In this document: one piece after another, positions 33,189-41,069 of the stretch | Layout: each line of letters starts with the position of its first letter | Position numbering within the stretch: position 1 is the first letter of the stretch | Origin: G965220305 sp965220305 | GTDB lineage: Bacteria > Chloroflexota > Dehalococcoidia > Lucifugimonadales > UBA3495 | Reading direction: 5' to 3' | NCBI GenBank assembly: GCA_965220305.1 | Contig: OZ244817.1 | Location: forward strand, 1,984,001-2,048,000 | Length of the DNA stretch: 64,000 bases | Position numbers and translations under genes: made by a program | Notes under the pieces: generated by a model | Told to the model about the DNA's origin: nothing | Databases searched by the model: none | Seen by the model: only the letters and a program-made list of their open reading frames with translations

Positions 33189-33550
33189 TGCCTTTGTCGC
33201 TCCTTTGCGATGAGCATATTCCCTACGCCGTTATTGATGGGTTGAGGCTTCAGGGAATCGACGCTGTCTCTGTCCAGAGTGTCGGTCTGAGGTCCACGAT
33301 AGACCCGGACATCTTGGATGCAGCTACTCAGCGGGGAAGAGTAACATACACTTCCGAAGAACAGGATAAAGCCTTGACCGTCCTGGTATCAGTTGTGTTG
33401 GTTCCGAATCGTTCAGAAGGCCTCAAATGGCTGATAGACGAAGGGGTTGCAGCTAATAGCGAGAAGATCAAAAGGGTCCTAACGGCGCATGAGCAAATTG
33501 AAGAACTCCGAAAGGAAGTCAAATCGGGAGTAGGCACATACAATTCATAG
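33188..33550 (+). CDS. DUF5615 PIN-like protein with altered active site
   Basis: 120 residues. The N-terminal LLCDEHIPYAVIDGL is the conserved DUF5615 first strand with its Asp. In active members a second acidic site reads T-x-D-x-D; here it reads VTYTSEEQDKA, so the usual acids appear replaced or shifted. The product may be inactive or use other residues. It is coupled to the DUF433 gene upstream. The C-terminal half is helical (KIKRVLTAHEQIEELRKEV). Confidence 0.75.
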   Translation: MPLSLLCDEHIPYAVIDGLRLQGIDAVSVQSVGLRSTIDPDILDAATQRGRVTYTSEEQDKALTVLVSVVLVPNRSEGLKWLIDEGVAANSEKIKRVLTAHEQIEELRKEVKSGVGTYNS

Positions 33551-33643
33551 ACCAAAGGTAGTGCTCTCATCAACAAAACGTTCAAAGAACTGGATGCCGT
33601 CGTGCTAACCCGCGACATTAGTTCGTCTTGCAAGGGGTTATTT

Positions 33644-35509
33644 ATGTATGTCATCGGTACCGCCGGCCACGTAGACCACGGCAAGTCCACCCTGGTCAAG
33701 GCCCTGACCGACATCGACCCCGACCGTCTCCCCGAGGAGAAGGCCCGGGAGATGACCGTTGACCTGGGCTTCGCCTGGATGACCCTGCCCAGCGGTCGGG
33801 AGGTCAGCATCGTGGACGTGCCGGGCCACGAGCGGTTCATCAAGAACATGCTGGCCGGCGTGGGGGCCATCGACCTGGCGTTGCTGATTGTGGCCGCCGA
33901 CGAAAGCGTAATGCCCCAGACCCGGGAGCACCTGGCTATTCTGGACCTGCTGCAAATCAGGCAGGGCATTGTCGTCGTCACCAAGACCGACCTGGTGGAC
34001 GAAGAGCTGGTGGAGTTGGTCAAGGCCGAGGTGGAGGACGTGCTGGAGGGCACATCCTTCCAGGGCTCCCAGATGATTGGCGTCTCCGCCTACACCGGCG
34101 ACGGCCTGGACGACCTGAAGGCCGCCATTGACGGGATTCTGGACCAGACGGAGCCCCGGCGCGACCTGGGACGCCCCCGGCTGCCCATCGACCGCTGCTT
34201 CTCCATCTCCGGCTTCGGCACCGTGGTCACGGGCACCCTGCTGGACGGCATGTTCGCCGTGGGGCAGGAGGTGGAGCTGGAACCCTCGGGTCGCCGCTGC
34301 CGAATCCGTGGTTTGCAGAGCCACAAGACTATGGTTGACCATACCGATCCGGGGGTGCGTCTGGCGGTGAACCTGTCGGGCATTCAGCGCAGCGACGTGG
34401 CCCGGGGGGAGATTCTGACCAACCCCGGCTGGCTCCGTTCCACCCGCCGGGTGGACGCCCGCATACGCATGGTCAAGGGCGCGCCCCACGCCCTGCGCCA
34501 CAACGCCGGCGTCACCTTCCACCTGTTCACCAGCGAGACCACCGCCCGGGTACGCCTGCTGGACGCCGACCGGCTGGTCCCCGGGGCCGACGGTTGGGTG
34601 CAGATTCTGTTGGACGAGCCCATTCCCATGGTCAAGGGAGACTTCTTCGTGGTGCGCTCCGCCGAGGACACCCTGGGGGGAGGCCAGGTGGTGGACCCCA
34701 ACCCCCGTCGCCGGCACCGCCGCTTCAACGTCGAGGTGGTGGAGCAGTTGATGATGCTGGACCAAGGCACCGGCGAGGACATCCTGCTCGGCGTGGCCGA
34801 CCAGTGGGGCCCCTGCAACCTTGAGGCCCTGTCCCAACGCTCCAACCTGTCCCGGGAGGAGGTGCTGGAGCGCGTCGGCGTCTTGGCGGAAAACGAAGAT
34901 ATAGTCGTCCTGGGGAATATGGGCGGGGAGTCCGACGCGGTGGTGTATTCGGGCCAGGGCTGGAACATCCTGAAGAGCAAAATTTTCGTGGCCCTGCAGA
35001 CCTACCACAACCAGTATCCGCTGCGCACCGGGGTCCCCATCCAGGAAATCCGCAGTCGATTGGGGCTGTCCCAGCCGGTGTACCTGCGGGCAGTTTCCCG
35101 GCTGGCGGCGGCGGACTTTCTGGTGGAGGAAGGCCAGGTCCTGCGCCTGCCCGACCACCAGGTAACGTTGAGTCCCCAGTTGGAGCAGCAGGCCCAGAGC
35201 TACATCGGGGCCTTGGAGAAGGAGCCCTACTCGCCGCCCACCGACCGTTCCCTGGACTCGGAACTGCTGGGAGTGCTCATCAGCCAGGGCAAGGTGGTGC
35301 GGGTCAACGAATCGGTGGTGTTCGCCGCCGCGGCCTACCGGGAGATGACCGAGCGGATAATCGCTCACCTGCGGGAGGAAGGGACGGTAACGGTGGCCGA
35401 CGCCCGGACCATGTTCGACTCCAGCCGCAAGTACATCCTGCCCCTGCTGGAATACCTGGACCAGCAGCGCATCACCCGCCGGGTGGGCGATGACCGGGTG
35501 CTGCGGTGA
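33644..35509 (+). CDS. selB: Selenocysteine-specific translation elongation factor SelB
   Basis: 621 residues. ATG 33644 begins YVIGTAGHVDHGKST, with G-domain motifs DVPGHERF and TKTDLV. The beta-barrel domains follow and the C-terminal winged-helix domains (for example GVPIQEIRSRLGLSQPVYLR and the last YREMTERIIAHLREEGTVT) bind the SECIS hairpin in known homologs. The G2 element is MTVDLGFAW. The gene implies the organism incorporates selenocysteine; selA, selC and selD are not in this window. The upstream start at 33602 is rejected because it lacks a ribosome site. Confidence 0.94.
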   Translation: MYVIGTAGHVDHGKSTLVKALTDIDPDRLPEEKAREMTVDLGFAWMTLPSGREVSIVDVPGHERFIKNMLAGVGAIDLALLIVAADESVMPQTREHLAILDLLQIRQGIVVVTKTDLVDEELVELVKAEVEDVLEGTSFQGSQMIGVSAYTGDGLDDLKAAIDGILDQTEPRRDLGRPRLPIDRCFSISGFGTVVTGTLLDGMFAVGQEVELEPSGRRCRIRGLQSHKTMVDHTDPGVRLAVNLSGIQRSDVARGEILTNPGWLRSTRRVDARIRMVKGAPHALRHNAGVTFHLFTSETTARVRLLDADRLVPGADGWVQILLDEPIPMVKGDFFVVRSAEDTLGGGQVVDPNPRRRHRRFNVEVVEQLMMLDQGTGEDILLGVADQWGPCNLEALSQRSNLSREEVLERVGVLAENEDIVVLGNMGGESDAVVYSGQGWNILKSKIFVALQTYHNQYPLRTGVPIQEIRSRLGLSQPVYLRAVSRLAAADFLVEEGQVLRLPDHQVTLSPQLEQQAQSYIGALEKEPYSPPTDRSLDSELLGVLISQGKVVRVNESVVFAAAAYREMTERIIAHLREEGTVTVADARTMFDSSRKYILPLLEYLDQQRITRRVGDDRVLR

Positions 35510-35564
35510 GGGGAGAGTCCTGGGGTTATTATACGGTGATAGATGGTAATGGAGGGTCAGCGAG

Positions 35565-36305
35565 ATGTTGGTGTTCATGGACGAGAGCGGTCATCCTCAT
35601 GCCAATGACCCTAACCGTCGCCCAGTAGTGGTGGCAGCCTGCTTATCCGAGACAAACGCACGTTTCATCAGTGGTAGGATACATGCGATGAAGCGAGATC
35701 TTCTGAATAGAGAGCGAATGGAACTGAAAGGAGTTGACTTACTAAATAGACGTACTTTCCGAAGAAAACCCGATTATGTAGGATTCTTGGAAGAGTTTTT
35801 CAGTAGCTTGCTGAACTTGCCCATCACTTTCTTCACAGTAATCATGGAAGGTCCGTTTAACCTGATGGGATGGTCAGAAGCGCATCTTCCCAACAGATTC
35901 CGTTACCTGGTTCAGCGCGTTGAACTGCTCGCGGAAGAGCAGGGCGAAATGGCAACTATCATGTTTGACGGGTCTCCCAACCTGTACCGAGGCGTAGCTT
36001 GGCAGTTCAACAGCTTCTTGTATCGATCAGAGGAAGGTAGAGCCTGCACGCATATCACTGATGCGCCTTGTTTCGTAGACTCCCAAACATCGGCTGGCAT
36101 ACAGATTGCCGATATGGTTGCATCAGTATTAAGACAATATGAGGAAGCGGAGCTTTTCCGCAATGCTCCGCCGGCGGGTGACCAGTACCTATTTTCTATA
36201 CGCCGATGGTATCGCATCATCGAGCAAAAGACGAGGAATGACTTGGTAAGTCATGATGGATTTGACAGGCCCGGATTTTTCCGGTTGTCTGTTGGAGAGG
36301 TTTGA
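35565..36305 (+). CDS. DUF3800 protein
   Basis: 246 residues with DESGHPHA at the start (LVFMDESG), the acidic signature of DUF3800 proteins, which have an RNase-H-like fold. Further acids are in TIMFDGSPN (about 127) and VDSQTSAGIQIADMVA (about 163-178). The family is frequent in phages and mobile islands and its biochemical role is unclear. The gene is distinctly more AT-rich than selB, 55 bp upstream, which suggests import. GAGGGTCAGCGAG before the ATG is a modest ribosome site. Confidence 0.8.
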   Translation: MLVFMDESGHPHANDPNRRPVVVAACLSETNARFISGRIHAMKRDLLNRERMELKGVDLLNRRTFRRKPDYVGFLEEFFSSLLNLPITFFTVIMEGPFNLMGWSEAHLPNRFRYLVQRVELLAEEQGEMATIMFDGSPNLYRGVAWQFNSFLYRSEEGRACTHITDAPCFVDSQTSAGIQIADMVASVLRQYEEAELFRNAPPAGDQYLFSIRRWYRIIEQKTRNDLVSHDGFDRPGFFRLSVGEV

Positions 36306-36486
36306 ACTGGAATCCAACGAGAGGCTTACCATTTGGGTCGAATAGCAAATCAAAGAGCCAGGCGTGATTCCCGCAAGGAGTCCCGACCGGCTCTGCATTT
36401 AGAATACACGCTAGCGTAAATAATGTCAAGCAAGAGTAGCGTTACTCTCCTACAATTTCGATGGGTTTGCCAAGTGCGCTAACCCG

Positions 36487-36597
36487 CCAAAACAGGTGCT
36501 AAACCATACCCCTTGACCTGGGCAAGACCATCATCCAACTGGACCAGGTGACCCAAGACCTGGGGCCGTTCCCACCAGGACCGCCCAGACCGTTGAG
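36487..36597 (+). pseudogene. Remnant 5' end of the NurA-type gene
   Basis: Aligned to 37509-37620 this 110-bp stretch shares most positions from CCAAAACAGGTGCTAA to ACCAGGACCGCC, but the start codon has become ATA, an extra G disrupts the frame, and the 3' end decays. It precedes the DUF4926 gene by 9 bp. The whole DUF4926/DUF4258/DUF2283 cassette is therefore bracketed by copies of the NurA start region. The 36306-36486 stretch holds no supported gene. Confidence 0.85.
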
Positions 36598-36605
36598 GAG
36601 GCAAT

Positions 36606-36899
36606 ATGTTCAAGGAACTTGACATTGTAACCCTCACTGTCCCCATTCCCCTTGACCGTATCTGGGATATTCCTGGTGACAGCCCGTTGCTCAAGGACGG
36701 CAACCGTGTTGAGGGGTTGCTACCCGGTGATGTCGGCACGATTGTATATGTGCAAGGCAACGGAGAAGCCTTCGAGGTGGAGTTCCTAGAGCCTTCCGGT
36801 TACACGGTGGCAATAGCTACGATATACCCGTCTCAGATGCGACCGGCAACCAAATATGACCTGGGTAATGACCGCTTCTGGAAGGAAGCGCAGGTCTGA
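36606..36899 (+). CDS. DUF4926 protein
   Basis: 97 residues; GAGGAGGCAAT before the ATG. ELDIVTLTVPIPL opens a short SH3-like barrel and GDVGTIVYVQGNGEAFEVEF is the DUF4926 core. Members commonly sit beside other small TA-like genes. The next genes on the strand are a DUF4258-type and a DUF2283-type pair. Function unknown. Confidence 0.75.
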   Translation: MFKELDIVTLTVPIPLDRIWDIPGDSPLLKDGNRVEGLLPGDVGTIVYVQGNGEAFEVEFLEPSGYTVAIATIYPSQMRPATKYDLGNDRFWKEAQV

Positions 36900-37040
36900 T
36901 GTTCCACACCCTGTACGGCTTTGAGTCCAAGCCACTTCACCGATGCTAACCAATAATGACGTCGCTCTCCCTTAATGCGTATGAACGTAGTCGTGGGGAG
37001 GGACAGCGCAACACAGTGCTCGATACCCTTTCCAAGAAGC

Positions 37041-37292
37041 ATGAAACTGACGCGGCACCTTCAAGACCGTATCCAGCGCGACCGCCCTTACATTAGGCTA
37101 GACTGGATTGCCCAGGTAATCGAAAATCCGATTGAGCGACAAATCCAACCCGATGGGCGCATTCGCTTCTGGAGTGAGGCGCCTTATCCCGACCTTGATA
37201 ACCCCCACATTCTGAGGGTAGTAACTTTGGAGGACGGCGAGACGGTACTCACAGCTTTCTTTGACAGTGGCTTTGCCCGGAGGAGACTATGA
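37041..37292 (+). CDS. DUF4258-like toxin-like protein
   Basis: 83 residues from ATG 37041; the longer upstream frame lacks a ribosome site, whereas AAGAAG precedes this ATG. LTRHLQDRIQRDRPYIRLDWIAQVIENP, then GRIRFWSEAPYPD and LRVVTLEDGETVLTAFFD resembles the DUF4258 beta-alpha fold (RelE/BrnT-like). Its TGA overlaps the ATG of the DUF2283 gene. It is plausible as the toxin of the pair, but no catalytic residue is recognised with confidence. Confidence 0.7.
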   Translation: MKLTRHLQDRIQRDRPYIRLDWIAQVIENPIERQIQPDGRIRFWSEAPYPDLDNPHILRVVTLEDGETVLTAFFDSGFARRRL

Positions 37293-37507
37293 AACTGCAT
37301 TACTATCCAGAAACCGATAGCGCCTATATAGAGTTTAGAGAAGTTGGTGGGAAGAAAACTATCGAAGTGGTTGACGGGGTAAACATTGACCTGGGAGCCC
37401 ATGACGAGATTATCGGCATCGAACTCGAACATGCTTCTAAGCATCTCTCCCAATCGGTCCTAAATGACGCAAAGAAAGAGAAAGATATTGATGGTCAAGT
37501 CCATTGA
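37289..37507 (+). CDS. DUF2283 protein
   Basis: 72 residues: KLHYYPETDSAYIEFRE and VNIDLGAHDEIIGIELEHASKHL are the hallmark DUF2283 strands. Such proteins are found next to DUF4258 genes and may be antitoxins. The ATG overlaps the upstream TGA (ATGA). The NurA start region begins only 2 bp after the stop. Confidence 0.85.
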   Translation: MKLHYYPETDSAYIEFREVGGKKTIEVVDGVNIDLGAHDEIIGIELEHASKHLSQSVLNDAKKEKDIDGQVH

Positions 37508-37527
37508 ACCAAAACAGGTGCTAATCC

Positions 37528-38736
37528 ATGCCCCTTGACCTGGGCAAGACCATCCTCCAACTGGACCAGGTGACCCAAGACCTGGGCCGCTCCTACCAGG
37601 ACCGCCGGGCCCGGCTGAACGCCCTTTTAGACTCCGCCAGAGGCGTCAGTCCCGCCGACGCCCTGGCCCGAACCCAAAACGCCACCGATCGTCCCTTCAT
37701 GGCGGCCCAGGTTACCGACAGCCTGCTGGGCGGCCACGCTCCCACCGACCCTCCCCCGGACTGGTGCGCCGCCTCGGTGGACGGCTCCCATATCGACGTG
37801 GACCGTCACCTGCCCGTCGCCTGCTACCTGGTCAACCTGGGGGGTTGCGTCCTCACCTACGGTTCCCAGGCCGACGCCCGTTTCTTCAATCAACCCACCC
37901 TGTCCGCCGACCCGTCGGACCTCTACCTCACCGACCCGTCCAGTCCCGCCCGGGAAGAGGCCGTCACCGGCCCCCTGCTGGGACTGCTGCGCACCGTGCG
38001 CGAGTTGCAACGGCTGGTGGAATTGGTGCGGGAGCTGCCCCCGGAGTTGCCCACCCTGGCCCTGGTGGACGGCACCCTGGTGCTGTGGGGGCTGTCGGGC
38101 CAGGGCTATCCGCCCTTCGTACGCAACGCAGTCCTGCACCAGGGCTTGCTGCCCACCCTGGAGGAGTTGCGCGAGTTGGCCCAGCATCGTCCCATCACCC
38201 TGGCCGCCTACGTCTCCCTACCCCGCACCACCGAGGTCGCCAACGCCATTCGTAGCTGCCTGTGCCCCCACTCTTTGGAGCGTTGCCGCGAGTCGTGCAG
38301 CCACCGCCGCTCTGTGGCCGCCCCCTGCGACGCCGCCAACGGCTTCCTGGACCGGGAGCTTTTCCAACAACTGCTGGCGCCCGGTATGCGCTCGCCGGTG
38401 TACCGGACCAACCCGGCGGCGGCCCAAGAGTATTACGGTGAACAGCAGGTACACTTCTACTACCTCAACGTGGGCGAGGAGATCGCCCGGGTGGAGGTTC
38501 CCCGCTGGGTGGCCCAGGACGAAAAGTTATTGGCCCTGGGGCACAGCCTGATTGTGGAGCAGTGCCGCCGGGGGCAGGGCTATCCGGTAGCCATCTCCGA
38601 AGCCCACCAGCAGGCGGTAATCAACGGACGGGACCGCCAACTGTTCAAGCAGATGGTCAACGAGACCCTGGAAAGGCAGGGCCTGACCACCTACACCTCG
38701 GAAAAGGAACGCTCCAAGGCCACCCCCTGGCTGTGA
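37528..38736 (+). CDS. NurA-domain nuclease
   Basis: 402 residues; VDGSHIDVD (Asp85) and LALVDGTLVLWG (Asp181) are the two NurA catalytic-metal acids, and the C-terminal AISEAHQQAVINGRDRQLFK completes the domain. A Cys/His cluster, CLCPHSLERCRESC (about 247-260) followed by a further Cys, suggests a bound metal. NurA nucleases usually act with the HerA hexameric ATPase in end resection; no herA gene is in the window. The start ATG is preceded by CAGGTGCTAATCC, and a decayed copy of the same 5' end is at 36487. Confidence 0.85.
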   Translation: MPLDLGKTILQLDQVTQDLGRSYQDRRARLNALLDSARGVSPADALARTQNATDRPFMAAQVTDSLLGGHAPTDPPPDWCAASVDGSHIDVDRHLPVACYLVNLGGCVLTYGSQADARFFNQPTLSADPSDLYLTDPSSPAREEAVTGPLLGLLRTVRELQRLVELVRELPPELPTLALVDGTLVLWGLSGQGYPPFVRNAVLHQGLLPTLEELRELAQHRPITLAAYVSLPRTTEVANAIRSCLCPHSLERCRESCSHRRSVAAPCDAANGFLDRELFQQLLAPGMRSPVYRTNPAAAQEYYGEQQVHFYYLNVGEEIARVEVPRWVAQDEKLLALGHSLIVEQCRRGQGYPVAISEAHQQAVINGRDRQLFKQMVNETLERQGLTTYTSEKERSKATPWL

Positions 38737-38894
38737 GGCTCAAGCCTCTGGCCCAGCCAGCAAGCCACGGTTCTTCCCAACTACACACGGGCTTGTCACT
38801 CCAGGGCATAGCATTGCTGGGAACAAAATCACGCCGCGCCCCGTCAATATTAGGAGCAGGGGACGAATAATCCAGAGGCGGAGTGGTTTGGGGC

Positions 38895-38930
38895 AGAGAC
38901 TTTAGATTCTTCACCTTCGGTTCAGAATGA
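38895..38930. repeat. Dispersed repeat (family B)
   Basis: TTTAGATTCTTCACCTTCGG then TTCAGAATGACAG. Related copies lie at 46857-46950 and 54313-54425. The rest of 38737-39098 contains nothing I recognise. Confidence 0.7.
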
Positions 38931-39098
38931 CAGCGCGAGATGGGGTTCGGAAAGGCAGTGCCGGGTAGCAGCCCAGAATGACGGTAGAGGGGACGGTTCG
39001 GAGTAACGGCGGCAGGCCCAATCCATACCGGCTACTCCCGTCCTCTGCTAAACTACCTCCCAACCTTGGAGCGCATATCAAACAGTGGAGGCGTTCAA

Positions 39099-40250
39099 AT
39101 GGCAGTGCAGCCCTTCAAAATAGACATCCCCGAATCGACCCTCACCGACCTGCGGGAGCGCTTGGCCCGCACCCGCTGGCCCGACGAGATTCCCGGCAGC
39201 GACTGGGACTACGGCTCCAACCTGGACTACATCAAGGAGCTTACCGAATACTGGCGCACCGGCTACGACTGGCGCGCCCAGGAAGCGGCCCTCAACTCCT
39301 TCTCCCACTTCAAGACCAGCATCGAAGGCCAGGGCATCCACTTCATCCACCAGCGGGGCCAGGGCCCCAACCCCATGCCCATCGTCGTCACCCACGGTTG
39401 GCCCAGCACCTTCTTTGAGATGACCAAGATCATCCCCCGCCTCACCGACCCGGCCAGCTTCGGCGGCGATCCCGCCGACTCCTTCGACGTGGTGGCGCCC
39501 TCCATGCCCGGCTATGGCTTCTCCGACCAGACCCGGCAGCGGGGAGTCAACACCCATAAAATCGCCGACCTGTGGGCCACCCTGATGACCCAGGAGTTGG
39601 GCTACCCCCGCTTCGCCGCCCAGGGAGGCGACTGGGGCGCCGGCGTTACCGCCCGGCTGGGCTACCACCACGCCGACAAGGTCATCGGCATCCACGTAAC
39701 CTCGGTGACTCAGGCCATCGCCTACCAGGGAGAGGGCGCGCGGGAGCTAAACCAGCGCGAGCGGGACATGCTGCAACAGCGGGCCGCCTGGGCGCAGGCG
39801 GAGGGCGGCTACTCCCACATCCAGGGCACCAAGCCCCAGACCCTGTCCTACGGCCTCAACGACTCCCCCGCCGGGCTGTGCGCCTGGATTGTGGAGAAGT
39901 TCCGCACTTGGAGCGACTGCAACGGTGACGTGGAGAGCCGCTACACCAAGGACGAACTGCTGAATACGGTGATGATTTACTGGGTTACTCAGACCATCAA
40001 CTCCTCCACCCGGCTGTACTACGAGAACCAACGCACCCCCTGGAACTTCGGCAAAGACGACCGCATCGGCGTCCCCTGCGGCGTGGCCCTTTTCCCCGGC
40101 GACCTGAGCAGCCCGCCCCGGGAGTGGGCCGAGCGTTCCTACAACGTGCAACGCTGGACAGAGATGCCCCGGGGAGGCCATTTCGCCGCCCTGGAAGAGC
40201 CGGACCTGCTGGTGGAGGATGTCCGGGCCTTCTTCCGGGACCTGCGGTAG
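39099..40250 (+). CDS. Epoxide hydrolase (alpha/beta fold, EHN-type)
   Basis: 383 residues, ATG 39099 behind GTGGAGGC. The N-terminal EHN segment (IPESTLTDLRERLARTRWPDE) is typical of juvenile-hormone/microsomal-type epoxide hydrolases. HGWPS (His99 region) supplies the oxyanion hole, the nucleophile Asp178 lies in GGDWGA, and His361 in GGHFAALEEP closes the site. It opens epoxides to diols; a xenobiotic or terpenoid substrate is likely but unproven. The hicAB pair starts 76 bp downstream. Confidence 0.9.
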   Translation: MAVQPFKIDIPESTLTDLRERLARTRWPDEIPGSDWDYGSNLDYIKELTEYWRTGYDWRAQEAALNSFSHFKTSIEGQGIHFIHQRGQGPNPMPIVVTHGWPSTFFEMTKIIPRLTDPASFGGDPADSFDVVAPSMPGYGFSDQTRQRGVNTHKIADLWATLMTQELGYPRFAAQGGDWGAGVTARLGYHHADKVIGIHVTSVTQAIAYQGEGARELNQRERDMLQQRAAWAQAEGGYSHIQGTKPQTLSYGLNDSPAGLCAWIVEKFRTWSDCNGDVESRYTKDELLNTVMIYWVTQTINSSTRLYYENQRTPWNFGKDDRIGVPCGVALFPGDLSSPPREWAERSYNVQRWTEMPRGGHFAALEEPDLLVEDVRAFFRDLR

Positions 40251-40326
40251 GCCCGGGTACGGACAGGAAGGGCAGCCCTTGGACGCGTGCTGGTCAAACC
40301 CATCAAAAGTACGAGCCAGCGCAAGG

Positions 40327-40518
40327 ATGGAGACCAACAGGAACAGAATCGAGCGTCGGCTAATTCGTGAAGGCTGGTATTTGGTCCGACACGGCGGCAA
40401 CCATGATGTTTATGGACATGCCGACTTTGAGAATACCATCCGTCTGCCACGCCATCACACGGTTTCTATCGGTGTCGCCCGGCAAATTGCCAAAACCGCA
40501 GGATGGGATGAGAGATGA
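40327..40518 (+). CDS. hicA: HicA-type toxin
   Basis: 63 residues from ATG 40327, with AAGG just ahead (weak). RIERRLIREGWYLVRHGGNH contains the conserved LVRHGG-NH strand with the catalytic His20-ish, followed by LPRHHTVSIGVARQIAKTAG. The TGA overlaps the hicB ATG (ATGA). Here the toxin gene comes first, the reverse of the two hicBA loci near the start of the window. Confidence 0.8.
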   Translation: METNRNRIERRLIREGWYLVRHGGNHDVYGHADFENTIRLPRHHTVSIGVARQIAKTAGWDER

Positions 40519-40943
40519 TTAAATATCCCGCAATAATCGACGGCAAATTGGGAGCCTATGGAGTAGTTATACCCGATATACCTGGCGCGTGTGTCGCCAT
40601 GGGTCAGACAGTAGATGAAGCTCTGGCCGATGCTGCGGAAGCATTGGCAGATTTTATACGTGATATTAAAGCGCAAGGCAGGCAGTTGCCCGTTCCAAGC
40701 TCTGTGGAAAATTTGGAATTGCAACCTGGGGAGATGGTCGCTTACGTAAAGCTCAAAGAGAAGCGATTAGTCCCGATTAAAGAGGCCGCTGCTGAGTTGG
40801 GCATATCTGATGCCCGCGTTCGTCAGCTTTGTTTGTCCGGCCTTATTGTCGGGGCTGAGAGGAGAGGGCGAGACTGGATGATTCCTTCGCCGGTGGTCCG
40901 CCATGCCCTACCCACTACTGAAACCGGTGCGGACCTGTCCTGA
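40515..40943 (+). CDS. hicB: HicB antitoxin with added HTH domain
   Basis: 142 residues. Residues 1-60 are HicB (YGVVIPDIPGACVAMGQTVDEALADAAEAL), the usual antitoxin fold. From about residue 88 the chain reads LVPIKEAAAELGISDARVRQLCLSGLIVGAER, a MerR/excisionase-type helix-turn-helix, so it should bind its own promoter and repress the pair. The fused arrangement appears in larger HicB proteins. Overlap with hicA argues for coupled translation. Confidence 0.8.
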   Translation: MIKYPAIIDGKLGAYGVVIPDIPGACVAMGQTVDEALADAAEALADFIRDIKAQGRQLPVPSSVENLELQPGEMVAYVKLKEKRLVPIKEAAAELGISDARVRQLCLSGLIVGAERRGRDWMIPSPVVRHALPTTETGADLS

Positions 40944-41069
40944 GAACAGACCTTGGAGACCCTCCCCCGCAGAGTCGCCAGGGTTGACCCGGGTGGGGGG
41001 GTAAATTAAGGTACAGGAGGAGGCTGGGTCACGCTCAAACTTTTTAGCTACAATTTTACTGTATAACTC

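Noticed and set aside
33638..35578. 646-codon minus-strand open frame
   Set aside because: Antisense shadow of selB, which has clear motifs on the plus strand.
36217..36429. 70-codon minus-strand frame after the DUF3800 gene
   Set aside because: A protein-like stretch (GNHAWLFDLLFDPNGKPLVG) is present, but it overlaps the DUF3800 end and has no ribosome site; at most a remnant.
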